Of a stretch of DNA of 64,000 nt, positions 14,688-23,244 are shown piece after piece. The notes beneath the pieces were generated by a model. That model ran no database searches. It was given only the letters and a program-made list of their open reading frames with translations, and was not told where the DNA came from. The first letter of the stretch is position 1; the number at the start of each line of letters is the position of its first letter. A program made the position numbers and the translations under genes. Origin of the DNA: Hominimerdicola alba 8 (lineage in GTDB: Bacteria > Bacillota > Clostridia > Oscillospirales > Ruminococcaceae); the NCBI RefSeq assembly GCF_000178155.2, contig NZ_ADKM02000062.1:1-64000 (forward strand), read 5' to 3'.

Positions 14688-15878
14688 ATGGGACTTAATG
14701 ACACACCCTCCGGCGAGAGGGTACACATCGGATTTTTCGGGCGCAGGAATGCGGGAAAATCAAGTGTGGTGAACGCATTTACAAATCAGGAACTGGCGAT
14801 AGTTTCCGACACGCCCGGCACTACCACCGACCCTGTATACAAGGCGATGGAACTTCTGCCGATGGGACCTGTGATGATAATCGACACACCCGGTTACGAT
14901 GACGAGGGCGAACTGGGCGAACTGAGAGTAAAAAAGACGGTGCAGGTGCTTGGCAAGACCGACTGTGCGGTGCTGGTGACAGACTGCACGCGCGAACTCG
15001 ATGACAGCGAAAAACAGCTGACAGAACTTTTCGTGCAGAAGAAGATACCTTATATAATAGCGAAGAACAAGTCTGACCTGCTGGAAAGCGTACCACAGGC
15101 GGGCAGTAACGAGATATATGTCAGTGCGCTGAACAAGACTAACATCAACGAGCTGAGAGAACTTGTCGGCAGGCTCAGCAATGTGAAAGAGCAGGAAGAC
15201 CCGCTGGTGGGCGACCTTGTCAAGGCGGGCGAACTGGCGGTGCTGTGCATACCGATAGACAAGGCGGCACCAAAGGGCAGGCTGATACTTCCGCAGCAGC
15301 AGGTGATAAGAGATCTGCTGGAGCATGGCGCGGCGGCGCTCACCTGCCGTGAAACTGAACTGAAAGGCTATCTCGAACAGCTTAACCCTAAGCCTGCTGT
15401 GGTCATAACCGACAGTCAGGTGTTTGCAAAGGCGAATGCCGACACACCTGCTGACATCAAGCTGACTTCATTCTCGATACTCATGGCAAGGCACAAGGGA
15501 TTTTTAGAGATCGCTGTGCGCGGCGCTAAGGCGATAGACACACTAAAGGACGGCGACAGGATACTTATCTCGGAGGGGTGTACACACCACCGTCAGTGCG
15601 AGGATATAGGCACTGTAAAACTTCCGAAACTGCTGAAAAAGTACACGGGTAAAGAGTTCAGGCCGGAATTTTCATCGGGCAGAGAGTTTCCCGATGACCT
15701 TAGCGACTTTGCACTGGTCATACACTGCGGCGGCTGTATGCTCAATGCCCGCGAGATGCAGAGCAGGATGCAGACTGTCGAAGACGCGGGCGTGCCTGTC
15801 ACAAACTACGGCACAGCTATCGCATACATGAACGGTATACTGAAAAGAAGTCTGGAGATACTGCCCGGACTTTTATAG
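14688..15878 (+). CDS. hydF: [FeFe]-hydrogenase H-cluster maturation GTPase HydF
   Basis: 396 residues. The N-terminal GTPase domain has Walker A GRRNAGKSS (18-26), DTPGTTTDP as switch, DTPGYDDEG as G3 and NKSD as G4. The middle dimerisation region leads to a C-terminal iron-sulfur domain with Cys298, His300, Cys347 and Cys350 in CTHH and HCGGC, the HydF C-x-H-x46-C-x-x-C pattern. HydF is the scaffold on which the diiron subcluster is built by HydE and HydG before transfer to HydA. The ATG at 14688 is chosen because AAAGGAG ends 9 bases upstream; the ATG at 14679 abuts the site. A leader with a terminator precedes it. HydG and the hydrogenase HydA are not in this window. Confidence 0.97.
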   Translation: MGLNDTPSGERVHIGFFGRRNAGKSSVVNAFTNQELAIVSDTPGTTTDPVYKAMELLPMGPVMIIDTPGYDDEGELGELRVKKTVQVLGKTDCAVLVTDCTRELDDSEKQLTELFVQKKIPYIIAKNKSDLLESVPQAGSNEIYVSALNKTNINELRELVGRLSNVKEQEDPLVGDLVKAGELAVLCIPIDKAAPKGRLILPQQQVIRDLLEHGAAALTCRETELKGYLEQLNPKPAVVITDSQVFAKANADTPADIKLTSFSILMARHKGFLEIAVRGAKAIDTLKDGDRILISEGCTHHRQCEDIGTVKLPKLLKKYTGKEFRPEFSSGREFPDDLSDFALVIHCGGCMLNAREMQSRMQTVEDAGVPVTNYGTAIAYMNGILKRSLEILPGLL

Positions 15879-15892
15879 AAAAGAGGTCAGCG

Positions 15893-16396
15893 ATGAAGAA
15901 TAAAGATGCTTTTCCATATGAAAAAACAGGTGCGAACGCAGACAAGTTCGCTGAGATAGACAAGTTTTTACAGCTGAACGCCCGTTTCAGCGGGGGCATG
16001 AACAAATTTAAAACAGTTCTGGGTTCTTTCGTCAACCGCGGAGGGAAAGCGCCCCTTGAAAGGGCTAAAAATATAGTGAACTCCGACGGTATTGACAGCG
16101 TTTATGACGACCTTATGCACTGCACGAGGATAGACAGGTGCGATATCTTTATCGGCAAAAAATACATTTTCAAACAGGGCATGTTCGTTTTCAGAATGAG
16201 TGATGTGCGCGAGTGCTATATAGTCGATGAAGCATCGGGCGATGACAACGAGTATCACTGCATGGTGGATATCAGCGATGAAACAGGTACCGATACACTT
16301 GAACTGAGAAAGCTGAGCATAATAAAAGTACAGCGTCAGCAGCAGTTTGAAACTATAAACAAACCCATCGAAGCGGCTAAGATAAGGCTGGAATGA
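15893..16396 (+). CDS. Unknown protein, paralogue 1 of 3 between hydF and hydE
   Basis: 167 residues, no clear transmembrane helix. It starts with YEKTGANADKFAEIDKFLQL and ARFSGG, matching the starts of the next two proteins (AEMYRAIDEYLRLTARFSP; QKYEKIDNFLALSARFSP). The shared middle reads LERAKNIVNSDGIDSVYDDLM. A C-terminal strand-rich part follows (FIGKKYIFKQGMFVFRMSDV). It appears to be a shortened paralogue in which the membrane segment of its sisters is missing. No family recognised. It follows hydF by 14 bases with an AGAGGT ribosome site. Its role is presumably linked to the island, but that rests on position alone. Confidence 0.75.
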   Translation: MKNKDAFPYEKTGANADKFAEIDKFLQLNARFSGGMNKFKTVLGSFVNRGGKAPLERAKNIVNSDGIDSVYDDLMHCTRIDRCDIFIGKKYIFKQGMFVFRMSDVRECYIVDEASGDDNEYHCMVDISDETGTDTLELRKLSIIKVQRQQQFETINKPIEAAKIRLE

Positions 16397-16428
16397 CAGT
16401 TCCCCCTGAAACATAACGGAGGTGCGGC

Positions 16429-17097
16429 ATGGACGGCAAAGAGATGATATCCTACTACGACATGGGCGGCAGAGATGCCGAGATGTACAGAGCGATAGAC
16501 GAATACCTGCGTCTGACAGCAAGGTTCAGCCCTGAAAATGTTGCGCGAAAAAGAAAGAAACTGCTGACGGTCACACTTGTCGGCGGTATACTGCTGTATG
16601 TATCTATCCCTGTCACACTGCTGACAGTTGGGTTCAAGATTCCCGCAGTGGGACCGGAATTTGTGATAGGCAATTTCCTGGTGGGCGTTTGGAGACTGGC
16701 AAGGCAGATATACGGTGTCGGTCCTTTCACTGAGATGGAGAGGGCTGAGAAAATAATCTCGGCGGACAGCCTTGAAAGGGTCTATAACGACTTTATACAT
16801 GCGAGACAGATGGGTGATACCAATATCAGGCTGGGCGAAGAATACATCTTCAAAAAGGACGACTGCCTTTACCGAATAAAGGACATACAACGCACCTATA
16901 TCAGGAAAGAGAACAGCGATGACAGCTGTCACTATTTCGCCAGCGCTGAGATACTGGACGAATGCGGCTTATGCCATGTCGATGTGAAAATGCTTCACGG
17001 TTTCAGCGAAAAGAAAATGCAGGCGCGTTTTGAGGAACTGACAGCGCCCATAGAACAGGCAAGATACAAGCAGAATAAATCGGAGGACAAGCTCTGA
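16429..17097 (+). CDS. Unknown membrane protein, paralogue 2 of 3
   Basis: 222 residues. The conserved N-terminal helix (MYRAIDEYLRLTARFSP) is followed by two hydrophobic segments: LLTVTLVGGILLYVSIPVTL and, more weakly, FVIGNFLVGVWRLA. The shared MERAEKIISADSLERVYNDF motif precedes a cytosolic C-terminal domain resembling that of paralogue 1 (LGEEYIFKKDDCLYRIKDIQ). An ACGGAGGTG ribosome site lies just upstream. Function unknown. Likely membrane-anchored with both ends in the cytosol. Confidence 0.75.
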   Translation: MDGKEMISYYDMGGRDAEMYRAIDEYLRLTARFSPENVARKRKKLLTVTLVGGILLYVSIPVTLLTVGFKIPAVGPEFVIGNFLVGVWRLARQIYGVGPFTEMERAEKIISADSLERVYNDFIHARQMGDTNIRLGEEYIFKKDDCLYRIKDIQRTYIRKENSDDSCHYFASAEILDECGLCHVDVKMLHGFSEKKMQARFEELTAPIEQARYKQNKSEDKL

Positions 17098-17128
17098 TAA
17101 CAGATGACAGAGGAAAGAGGACAAAAAT

Positions 17129-17782
17129 ATGGACAACAAAGTTGATTTTTACAGGCGGCTCGACAGTGCTGATGCACAGAAGTATGAGAAGATAGACAAC
17201 TTTCTCGCACTTTCGGCAAGGTTCAGCCCCAAAAGGATAAGACAGAAGAAGATACTTACAATAACGCTTGTTGCGTTCATAGCGGCACTGTTTCTGTTTA
17301 TGTGCTTGGCGGCAGATGACCTGAGCGTCAGAATAATGAGCCTGCTGACCCTGCCTGCGCTTTTTGCCGGAGCATATTATAGTGTCAGAAAGCTGAACAA
17401 CAACTTCTTTCCCGAAATGGAAAGGGTAAACACGATAATCGAAACTGACGGCATCGACGCTGTATTTGAGGGGCTTATGAAGGCAAGGAACATGAGCGTG
17501 AGCGGGTGTTCTTCTGACGGCAGGTATGTATATATCGCAGGCAAGACCATGTGCAGGCTCGCAAACATACAGAAAGTAAGCAAGCGGTATGTTTCACACG
17601 GCAGGGGCGGGTCGTATCACGTTTTTATCGAAGTTGCTGACGAGATGGGTCTGAATGAGATAGACCTGAAACAGCTGAGAGGTCTGCCGATGACGCAGGA
17701 TAAAGAGTTACAGCGGATAAATGCTGAGATAACGATAATGAAGTTTGCTTTGGAAAAAGCGGAAAAACAGGGTGAAATGTAA
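17129..17782 (+). CDS. Unknown membrane protein, paralogue 3 of 3
   Basis: 217 residues. The N-terminal helix with IDNFLALSARFSP precedes two transmembrane helices (ILTITLVAFIAALFLFMCLA; IMSLLTLPALFAGAYYSV). The MERVNTIIETDGIDAVFEGLM motif and a C-terminal strand-rich domain (YVYIAGKTMCRLANIQKV) follow. Its stop codon shares one base with the hydE start (TAATG), so it is translationally coupled to hydE. That coupling is the best evidence that the three paralogues belong to the cofactor island. No known family. Confidence 0.75.
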   Translation: MDNKVDFYRRLDSADAQKYEKIDNFLALSARFSPKRIRQKKILTITLVAFIAALFLFMCLAADDLSVRIMSLLTLPALFAGAYYSVRKLNNNFFPEMERVNTIIETDGIDAVFEGLMKARNMSVSGCSSDGRYVYIAGKTMCRLANIQKVSKRYVSHGRGGSYHVFIEVADEMGLNEIDLKQLRGLPMTQDKELQRINAEITIMKFALEKAEKQGEM

Positions 17783-18825
17783 TGGGCAGAGTAAGAGAGC
17801 TTATAGACAGGCTTGGTGAGAACAAACATCTTGACAAGGCTGAATGGGTGGAAGTGCTTTCTGGCTTCACCGATGAGGACAGGGAGTACGCGGCATCGCT
17901 GGCGCGTGAGATAAGTCTTGCGCACTACGGCAACAAGATATTCATACGCGGCATAGTGGAGTTCTCAAATATATGCAAAAACGACTGCCTTTACTGCGGC
18001 ATAAGGCGTTCAAATCAAAACGCACAGCGCTATCGGCTGACTGCTGAGGAGATATGCGAATGCTGTGACGAGGGGTATGAACTGGGTTTCCGCACATTCG
18101 TTCTGCAAAGCGGTGAGGATAAAAGCTATTCCACCGAGATGCTGTGCGGCATAGTAAGTAAGCTGAAAGAAAAGCACCCCGACTGCGCGGTGACCCTCTC
18201 GCTGGGCGAACTTGAATATGAGGACTACAAAGCTCTGCGTGAAGCGGGGGCTGACAGGTATCTGCTCAGGCATGAAACGGCGAACAAGGCGCACTACGAA
18301 AAACTCCACCCCGCCGAAATGTCGTGGGAACACCGCATGAAATGTCTGGAACAGCTGAAAGAACTGGGCTACCAGACAGGCGCGGGCATAATGGTAGGTT
18401 CGCCTTACCAGACGGTAGAGTGCATCGCTGAGGACATGCTGTTCTTTGAAAAATTCAAGCCCGAAATGATAGGTATAGGACCTTTTCTGCCCCACAAGGA
18501 CACGCCTTTCAAAGACGAGCCGAAAGGCAGTTACGAACTGACGCTGTTCCTGCTGAGTCTGTGCAGGATACTTCTGCCGAGAGTGCTTCTGCCTGCCACG
18601 ACTGCGCTGGGCACTATACACCCGCTGGGGCGCGAAGAGGGGGTAAAAGCGGGGGCAAACGTAATAATGCCCAACCTTTCGCCCACAGCGGTGCGCAAGA
18701 AATACATGCTTTACGACAACAAGATATGCACAGGCGATGAGAGCGCACAGTGCAGAGGCTGTCTTGAACAGCGCATGAAGTCCATCGGGTATGAGGTGGC
18801 AGTAACGAGAGGTGACTTTAAATGA
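17782..18825 (+). CDS. hydE: [FeFe]-hydrogenase H-cluster maturation radical SAM enzyme HydE
   Basis: 347 residues, the usual HydE length. The radical SAM motif NICKNDCLYCG places Cys65, Cys69 and Cys72 around the [4Fe-4S] cluster. LQSGEDKSY and RHETANKAHYEKLHP are typical of the HydE/biotin-synthase-like TIM barrel. MVGSPYQT and IGPFLPHKDTPF complete the barrel, as in HydE. A C-terminal CRGCLEQRM may hold the optional second cluster. HydE acts in building the azadithiolate-bridged diiron unit for HydF. The start is coupled to the preceding gene and the last four bases (ATGA) contain the start of the first nitrogenase-like H gene. This overlap ties H-cluster maturation and the nitrogenase-like genes into one mRNA. 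Confidence 0.95.
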   Translation: MGRVRELIDRLGENKHLDKAEWVEVLSGFTDEDREYAASLAREISLAHYGNKIFIRGIVEFSNICKNDCLYCGIRRSNQNAQRYRLTAEEICECCDEGYELGFRTFVLQSGEDKSYSTEMLCGIVSKLKEKHPDCAVTLSLGELEYEDYKALREAGADRYLLRHETANKAHYEKLHPAEMSWEHRMKCLEQLKELGYQTGAGIMVGSPYQTVECIAEDMLFFEKFKPEMIGIGPFLPHKDTPFKDEPKGSYELTLFLLSLCRILLPRVLLPATTALGTIHPLGREEGVKAGANVIMPNLSPTAVRKKYMLYDNKICTGDESAQCRGCLEQRMKSIGYEVAVTRGDFK

Positions 18826-19580
18826 TAAAATTTGCGATATACGGCAAGGGCGGCATCGGCAAGTCAACGATAGCCTGCAATATCTCGGCGGCGCTGGCGG
18901 CAAAAGGTCTTACGGTGATGCAGATAGGCTGTGACCCGAAAGCAGACTCGACTTCACTTTTACACGGCGGTGACAGGATACCAACTGTGCTTGACATGAC
19001 CAGAAAGACAGGCGGTAAATTCACGCTGGACGATGTGGTGTTCAGGGCTGAGTGCGGGGTGTACTGCGTTGAAGCGGGCGGTCCGATACCGGGTCTTGGC
19101 TGTGCGGGACGAGGTATAATAAACGCGCTGGAAAGTCTGGAAAAGCTGGGGGCTTATGAGAGGTTCAAGCCCGATGTAGTGATATACGATGTGCTGGGCG
19201 ATGTGGTATGCGGCGGTTTTTCCATGCCGATGCGCAAGGGCTATGCCGACAAGATATTCGTGGTCTGTTCGGGTGAGAAGATGTCGCGATATGCGGCGGC
19301 AAACATCTGCATGGCTGTGGATAATTTCAAGGGACGCGGCTATGCGGGTCTGGGCGGCATAATCCTCAACCGCAGAGGAGTCCCCGATGAGGACGATGCG
19401 GCGGCTGAACTGGCGGCTGACTTCGGCACTGAAGTGATAGGCACACTGGACAGGAGCGAGGATATACCGCTGGCGGAAGAGCGCGGCAAAACGATAGTCG
19501 CGAGTGCCCCCGACAGCGATACGGCGAAACAGCTGGAAGCGATCGCTGACAGCGTATATGCGGCTTGCGGAGGTGAGTGA
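18822..19580 (+). CDS. Nitrogenase-like iron protein (NifH homologue), set 1
   Basis: 252 residues. Walker [10 protein letters not shown] (residues 8-16) and the CDPKADST strand are as in Nif[10 protein letters not shown] and [13 protein letters not shown] hold the two cysteines (equivalents of NifH Cys97 and Cys132) that bridge the [4Fe-4S] cluster between subunits of the dimer. The arginine of CAGRG, the ADP-ribosylation site in NifH, is kept. It should be an ATP-driven electron donor to the D/K partner encoded next. It is shorter than NifH (about 290) at the C-terminus. Without nifB, nifEN or a true nifDK, it is best called a NifH/BchL/CfbC-type reductase of unknown target. The start overlaps hydE (ATGA). 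Confidence 0.93.
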   Translation: MIKFAIYGKGGIGKSTIACNISAALAAKGLTVMQIGCDPKADSTSLLHGGDRIPTVLDMTRKTGGKFTLDDVVFRAECGVYCVEAGGPIPGLGCAGRGIINALESLEKLGAYERFKPDVVIYDVLGDVVCGGFSMPMRKGYADKIFVVCSGEKMSRYAAANICMAVDNFKGRGYAGLGGIILNRRGVPDEDDAAAELAADFGTEVIGTLDRSEDIPLAEERGKTIVASAPDSDTAKQLEAIADSVYAACGGE

Positions 19581-19581
19581 T

Positions 19582-20895
19582 ATGCTGAAACAAGTCGGTC
19601 TTGACAGACCGCCCACAGTCAGGCTGGGCGATGCGGTGAACGGTGACTTCTTCGCGGGGGGACTTGAATACAATCCGCCAGCAAGGGGCGTGTGGAACAT
19701 AGTACACACAGGTATGCTGATACCCGAAACGCATGAGATATTCGCCTGCGCACAGGGCTGTCTGCGGGGCGTGATACTCACGGCGGCTGAGATGAACGCG
19801 CTGGACAGAATGAGCTGGATATCGGTATCCGAGCAGGATATGTTCGACGGCACACTTGAGAGCGATGTGACGGACGGTGTATGTGAGATACTTGAAAAAC
19901 TCCCCTGCCGTCCAAAACAGGTGCTTTTATACCTCAGCTGTATACACCTGTTCGCGGGGTGCGACTTTGATGTGATAATAGCGGAACTTTCAGAAAAATA
20001 CCCCGATATATACTTTGCCGACTGCTACATGACCCCCACCATGAGAAAGACTATCTCGCCCGATGCGAAGATGCGCGCACAGCTTTATGATGCGCTCAGA
20101 CCGATGGGACTTGACAGAAATTCGGTGAGCATACTGGGCAACGACAGGGCAACAGATGAAAACAGCGAACTGGTGAGGGTCATAAAGGATAACGGCTTTG
20201 TCCTGCGCGACCTGACAGCATGCACAAGCTATCAGGAATATCTTGACATGGCAAAAAGTTCGCTGAACATAGCTTATCTGCCCACTGCGCAGTTCGGGTG
20301 CGAAGAACTTTCGGCGCGGCTGGGGGCGCAGGCGATGTATCTGCCAAACAGCTTTGATGCTGACGAGATAAGGGCGAACATGGCAAAGCTGTGCGAAGCA
20401 CTTGGGGTAAACTGCCCCGACCTGACAGCAGAGGAAAATTCCGCAAAAGAAGCGCTGGCGGCGGCTAAGGAAGCTGTCGGTGATACGCCCATAGCCATCG
20501 ACTTCACGGCGGTGACTCAGCCGTTCGGACTGGCGGAACTGCTTGTCCGTCACGGTTTTGATGTGAGATATATCGTCAATGACTGTCTTGGCGAGGACGG
20601 TGCGGCGTTTGAGCGGCTGAAAAGTCTTGCGCCCGACATCACCATATGTTCGGCAGTGAATGTGAACATGCTGGATTTCCCCGAACTCGAACATGAGCGG
20701 GTAATAGCAATAGGGCAGAAAGCGGCGCACTATTTTAACACCGACTATTTTGTTAACATAGTGCAGAACGGCGGATACTGGGGTTTTACAGGCATAAGCG
20801 CCATAGCCGATCTTATTGCGGGAGCCGCCCGCGCACCTAAAGACAGGCGCAGGCTGATATCCCACAAGGGCATCGGGTGCGAAAGCTGTATCTGA
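19582..20895 (+). CDS. Nitrogenase component 1-like protein, D-type, set 1
   Basis: 437 residues, homologous to the NifD/BchN/CfbD superfamily (oxidoreductase/nitrogenase component 1). Candidate cluster ligands are Cys56 and Cys60 (FACAQGC) and Cys120 and Cys127 (YLSCIHLFAGC). The EQDMFDGTLESDVTDGV segment resembles the E-x-D-x-V-x-G region of nitrogenases. The protein ends in GIGCESCI, a C-terminal C-x-x-C tail not typical of NifD. The ATG at 19582 follows CGGAGGTGA and comes one base after the H gene stop; an upstream in-frame start would overlap the H gene and is rejected. Its K partner is 424 bases downstream, behind a repeat insertion. Substrate unknown. Confidence 0.85.
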   Translation: MLKQVGLDRPPTVRLGDAVNGDFFAGGLEYNPPARGVWNIVHTGMLIPETHEIFACAQGCLRGVILTAAEMNALDRMSWISVSEQDMFDGTLESDVTDGVCEILEKLPCRPKQVLLYLSCIHLFAGCDFDVIIAELSEKYPDIYFADCYMTPTMRKTISPDAKMRAQLYDALRPMGLDRNSVSILGNDRATDENSELVRVIKDNGFVLRDLTACTSYQEYLDMAKSSLNIAYLPTAQFGCEELSARLGAQAMYLPNSFDADEIRANMAKLCEALGVNCPDLTAEENSAKEALAAAKEAVGDTPIAIDFTAVTQPFGLAELLVRHGFDVRYIVNDCLGEDGAAFERLKSLAPDITICSAVNVNMLDFPELEHERVIAIGQKAAHYFNTDYFVNIVQNGGYWGFTGISAIADLIAGAARAPKDRRRLISHKGIGCESCI

Positions 20896-21069
20896 CCACT
20901 TAATTTAAAGGCGTATGCAGTAACAACAGGCGGTGCGCAAAAAAATGTCGTATATTGTTTTATGGTCATCACGCCGACACACCTGACATTAACAATAGTT
21001 GGCGGTTCTCTTTTACCCAACGCAGGCGTGGAAAGAGAACATCTCAATAACGATCACTTGTTAAACATA

Positions 21070-21167
21070 TCCCAATTTGGTTGTGTATTGTTCCCCCGCC
21101 GAAGGCGGGGGAACAATACGAAAGAACAGCCATTTTGTATCATCAGCAATACACATCAAAAATGGGA
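21070..21167. repeat. Family C palindromic repeat, copy 1
   Basis: 98 bases from TCCCAATTTGG to AAAATGGGA, with the central palindrome GTATTGTTCCCCCGCC..GGCGGGGGAACAATAC. Nearly identical to 36250-36347. Confidence 0.8.
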
Positions 21168-21183
21168 GTTAAACATTTATACT

Positions 21184-21273
21184 TATAGCAATCCAACTAT
21201 TTAAATTCACAAAATCCAGTCGCAAAAGCTCGGATCTATGGATTTTGTCTGAATTTTAAGGCGGATCGCTATA
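21184..21273. repeat. Family A palindromic repeat, copy 3 (inverted, shortened)
   Basis: 90 bases, in the opposite orientation to the other three copies. It lacks about 13 bases (GGTTTTGTGACTG in the reverse sense) near the loop, consistent with a deletion between short repeats. Confidence 0.8.
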
Positions 21274-21319
21274 GTGGTGTTTAAATGGATGACCATATAT
21301 TATTTTACAGGAGTATTTT

Positions 21320-22483
21320 ATGAAAAATGTTAGCAGGATAATCCCCTGTTATGCGGCAGACACTTCGGGCGTATGCTCGGCGCTGTACGAATTCGGGGGA
21401 ATGACGGTGGTGCATGACGCATCGGGGTGCAATTCGACCTATTCCACCCACGATGAACCGCGCTGGTACGACCAACGTTCGATGATATATATTTCTGCGC
21501 TGACCGAACTTGACGCGGTCATGGGCAACGACGAAAAGCTGATAGCTGACATAGTTTCGGCTGCTAAAGACCGTTCGCCCGCATTTATAGCACTGTGCGG
21601 TTCGCCCATGCCGATGATGACAGGCTTTGACTACCGCGCGGTGGCTGAGGACATACAGCACCGCACAGGTATACCGACTTTCGGAATAGAAACAAACGGC
21701 ACGCGCTCGTATGTTGACGGCGCATCAAAGGCACTGCTGGCACTGGTGAGAGAGTTCGTGCATGACATGCCGAAAGACAGCTTTGAAGGCACAACTGTCA
21801 ATATCATCGGTGCTACACCCCTTGACTTTGGCATGACAGGCGCAGTCGAAAGCATGCGGAGATATTTCAGTGAGCACAAGATAAAGGTGATATCCTCGAT
21901 AGGCATGGGAAGCACCCTTGACGAGATACGCAAAGCGGCTTCGGCTAAAGTTGATCTTGTGGTGTCATACACAGGGCTTGAAACTGCGCGGTATATGGAA
22001 AAAGAGTTCGGCATACCCTATATCTGCGGTGTGCCTGTGGGAGAAACAGTGCAGGCGGAAACTTGCTGCGCTGCACTGCATGAGGCGGCGCATGGCGGCA
22101 GACCGATGTCAGTTATGTATCGCGGCAAGTGCGTCGAAGAAAAAGCCGAGCGTCTGGTAATAGGCGAAGCTGTGACGGCAGGTTCGATAGCATTTTCATG
22201 GCATATACTTACTCACAGTGCAGTCGATGTGATATGCCCACCCGATATCGATGCTCCCCTCAGCCCTGATAAAAAAGACCTGCCTTTGCTTTCGGAAGAT
22301 GAGATAACGGCTTATCTTTCGGATAACGGCATAAAAACGGTAGTCGCTGATCCGCTGTACAGATACATTCTGCCAGAGGGCTGCAAGCTGATCGAACTGC
22401 CGCACTTCGCGTTTTCGGGCAGATGCTTTGCAAGGGATATGCGCGATATCATCAACAATGTTAATAAGGAGTTTTTTGAATGA
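21320..22483 (+). CDS. Nitrogenase component 1-like protein, K-type, set 1
   Basis: 387 residues, short compared with NifK (about 520). The N-terminus carries Cys10, Cys19 and Cys37 in [14 protein letters not shown] and DASGCNST, followed by HDEPRWYDQ. It aligns with the K-type protein of set 2 through SGxCSxLYExGG, DEPRW, GATPL and the late LPHFAxSG. The component 1 fold is therefore clear, but the set of cluster ligands differs from NifK. It should pair with the D-type protein at 19582. RBS CAGGAG lies 7 bases before the ATG. Its last four bases overlap the next H gene, so set 1 and set 2 are translationally linked. Confidence 0.82.
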   Translation: MKNVSRIIPCYAADTSGVCSALYEFGGMTVVHDASGCNSTYSTHDEPRWYDQRSMIYISALTELDAVMGNDEKLIADIVSAAKDRSPAFIALCGSPMPMMTGFDYRAVAEDIQHRTGIPTFGIETNGTRSYVDGASKALLALVREFVHDMPKDSFEGTTVNIIGATPLDFGMTGAVESMRRYFSEHKIKVISSIGMGSTLDEIRKAASAKVDLVVSYTGLETARYMEKEFGIPYICGVPVGETVQAETCCAALHEAAHGGRPMSVMYRGKCVEEKAERLVIGEAVTAGSIAFSWHILTHSAVDVICPPDIDAPLSPDKKDLPLLSEDEITAYLSDNGIKTVVADPLYRYILPEGCKLIELPHFAFSGRCFARDMRDIINNVNKEFFE

Positions 22484-23244
22484 TAAAACTGGCGATATAC
22501 GGCAAGGGCGGCATCGGGAAATCCACCTGCACGGCAAATCTGGCGGCGGCGTTCGCTTCACTGGGCAAAAGGGTGATACAGATAGGCTGTGACCCCAAAG
22601 CAGATTCCACCATTAACCTGCTGGGCGGCACACCTGTCACCCCTGTGATGGACTACATGCGCGAACACGATGACGAGCCGACTTCCATTGAAGAGATAAG
22701 CAAGGTGGGCTACGGCGGCATACTCTGCATCGAAACAGGCGGACCAACACCAGGTCTTGGCTGTGCGGGACGCGGCATAATAACCACCTTCGCACTGCTG
22801 GAAGAACTTGAACTCTTCGAGAAATTCAAACCCGATGTGGTGCTTTACGATGTGCTGGGCGATGTGGTCTGCGGCGGATTTGCCGCCCCCATACGCGAGG
22901 GCTATGCCGACAAGGTGCTTATAGTGACTTCGGGCGAGAAGATGGCGCTGTATGCAGCAAACAACATCAACAAAGCGGTGAAGAACTTCGAGGACAGAAG
23001 CTATGCAAAGGTGCGCGGCATAATAATGAACCGCAGGGCTGTCGAGAACGAGGAAGAGAAAGTCAGGGCTTTTGCCGAAAGTGCAGGGCTTGATGTTGCG
23101 GCTGATATCCCACGTTCGGCTGACATAATAAAGTACGAGGATATGGGCAAAACCGTCATTGAGGGCGACCCCGAATGTGAAACCGCAAAGCGTTTCTTCG
23201 GGCTGGCAAAACTGCTTATTGCGGAGGACGAAGCTAATGGTTGA
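22480..23244 (+). CDS. Nitrogenase-like iron protein (NifH homologue), set 2
   Basis: 254 residues. Walker [18 protein letters not shown], and both cluster cysteines in GLGCAGRGI and [13 protein letters not shown] are kept. It is clearly a paralogue of the set 1 protein: the same length, and the FKPDVV and [12 protein letters not shown] blocks are shared, but the C-terminal third differs. Two distinct H proteins argue for two distinct partners rather than simple duplication. It starts within the K1 stop region (ATGA) and overlaps the next gene by 8 bases. Confidence 0.93.
   Translation: MIKLAIYGKGGIGKSTCTANLAAAFASLGKRVIQIGCDPKADSTINLLGGTPVTPVMDYMREHDDEPTSIEEISKVGYGGILCIETGGPTPGLGCAGRGIITTFALLEELELFEKFKPDVVLYDVLGDVVCGGFAAPIREGYADKVLIVTSGEKMALYAANNINKAVKNFEDRSYAKVRGIIMNRRAVENEEEKVRAFAESAGLDVAADIPRSADIIKYEDMGKTVIEGDPECETAKRFFGLAKLLIAEDEANG

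Larger units (their letters stand above)
20961..21297. repeat. Composite family B insertion between nitrogenase-like D1 and K1
   Basis: Outer ends TATGGTCATCACGCCGACACACC and GGTGTTTAAATGGATGACCATA form the family B terminal inverted repeat. A complete family C repeat (21070-21167) and an inverted family A repeat (21184-21273) lie inside, with the palindrome GGTTCTCTTTTACCC..GAAAGAGAACA to their left. It fills most of the 20896-21319 gap. The rest of that gap holds only an AGGAG site for the next gene. Confidence 0.65.
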
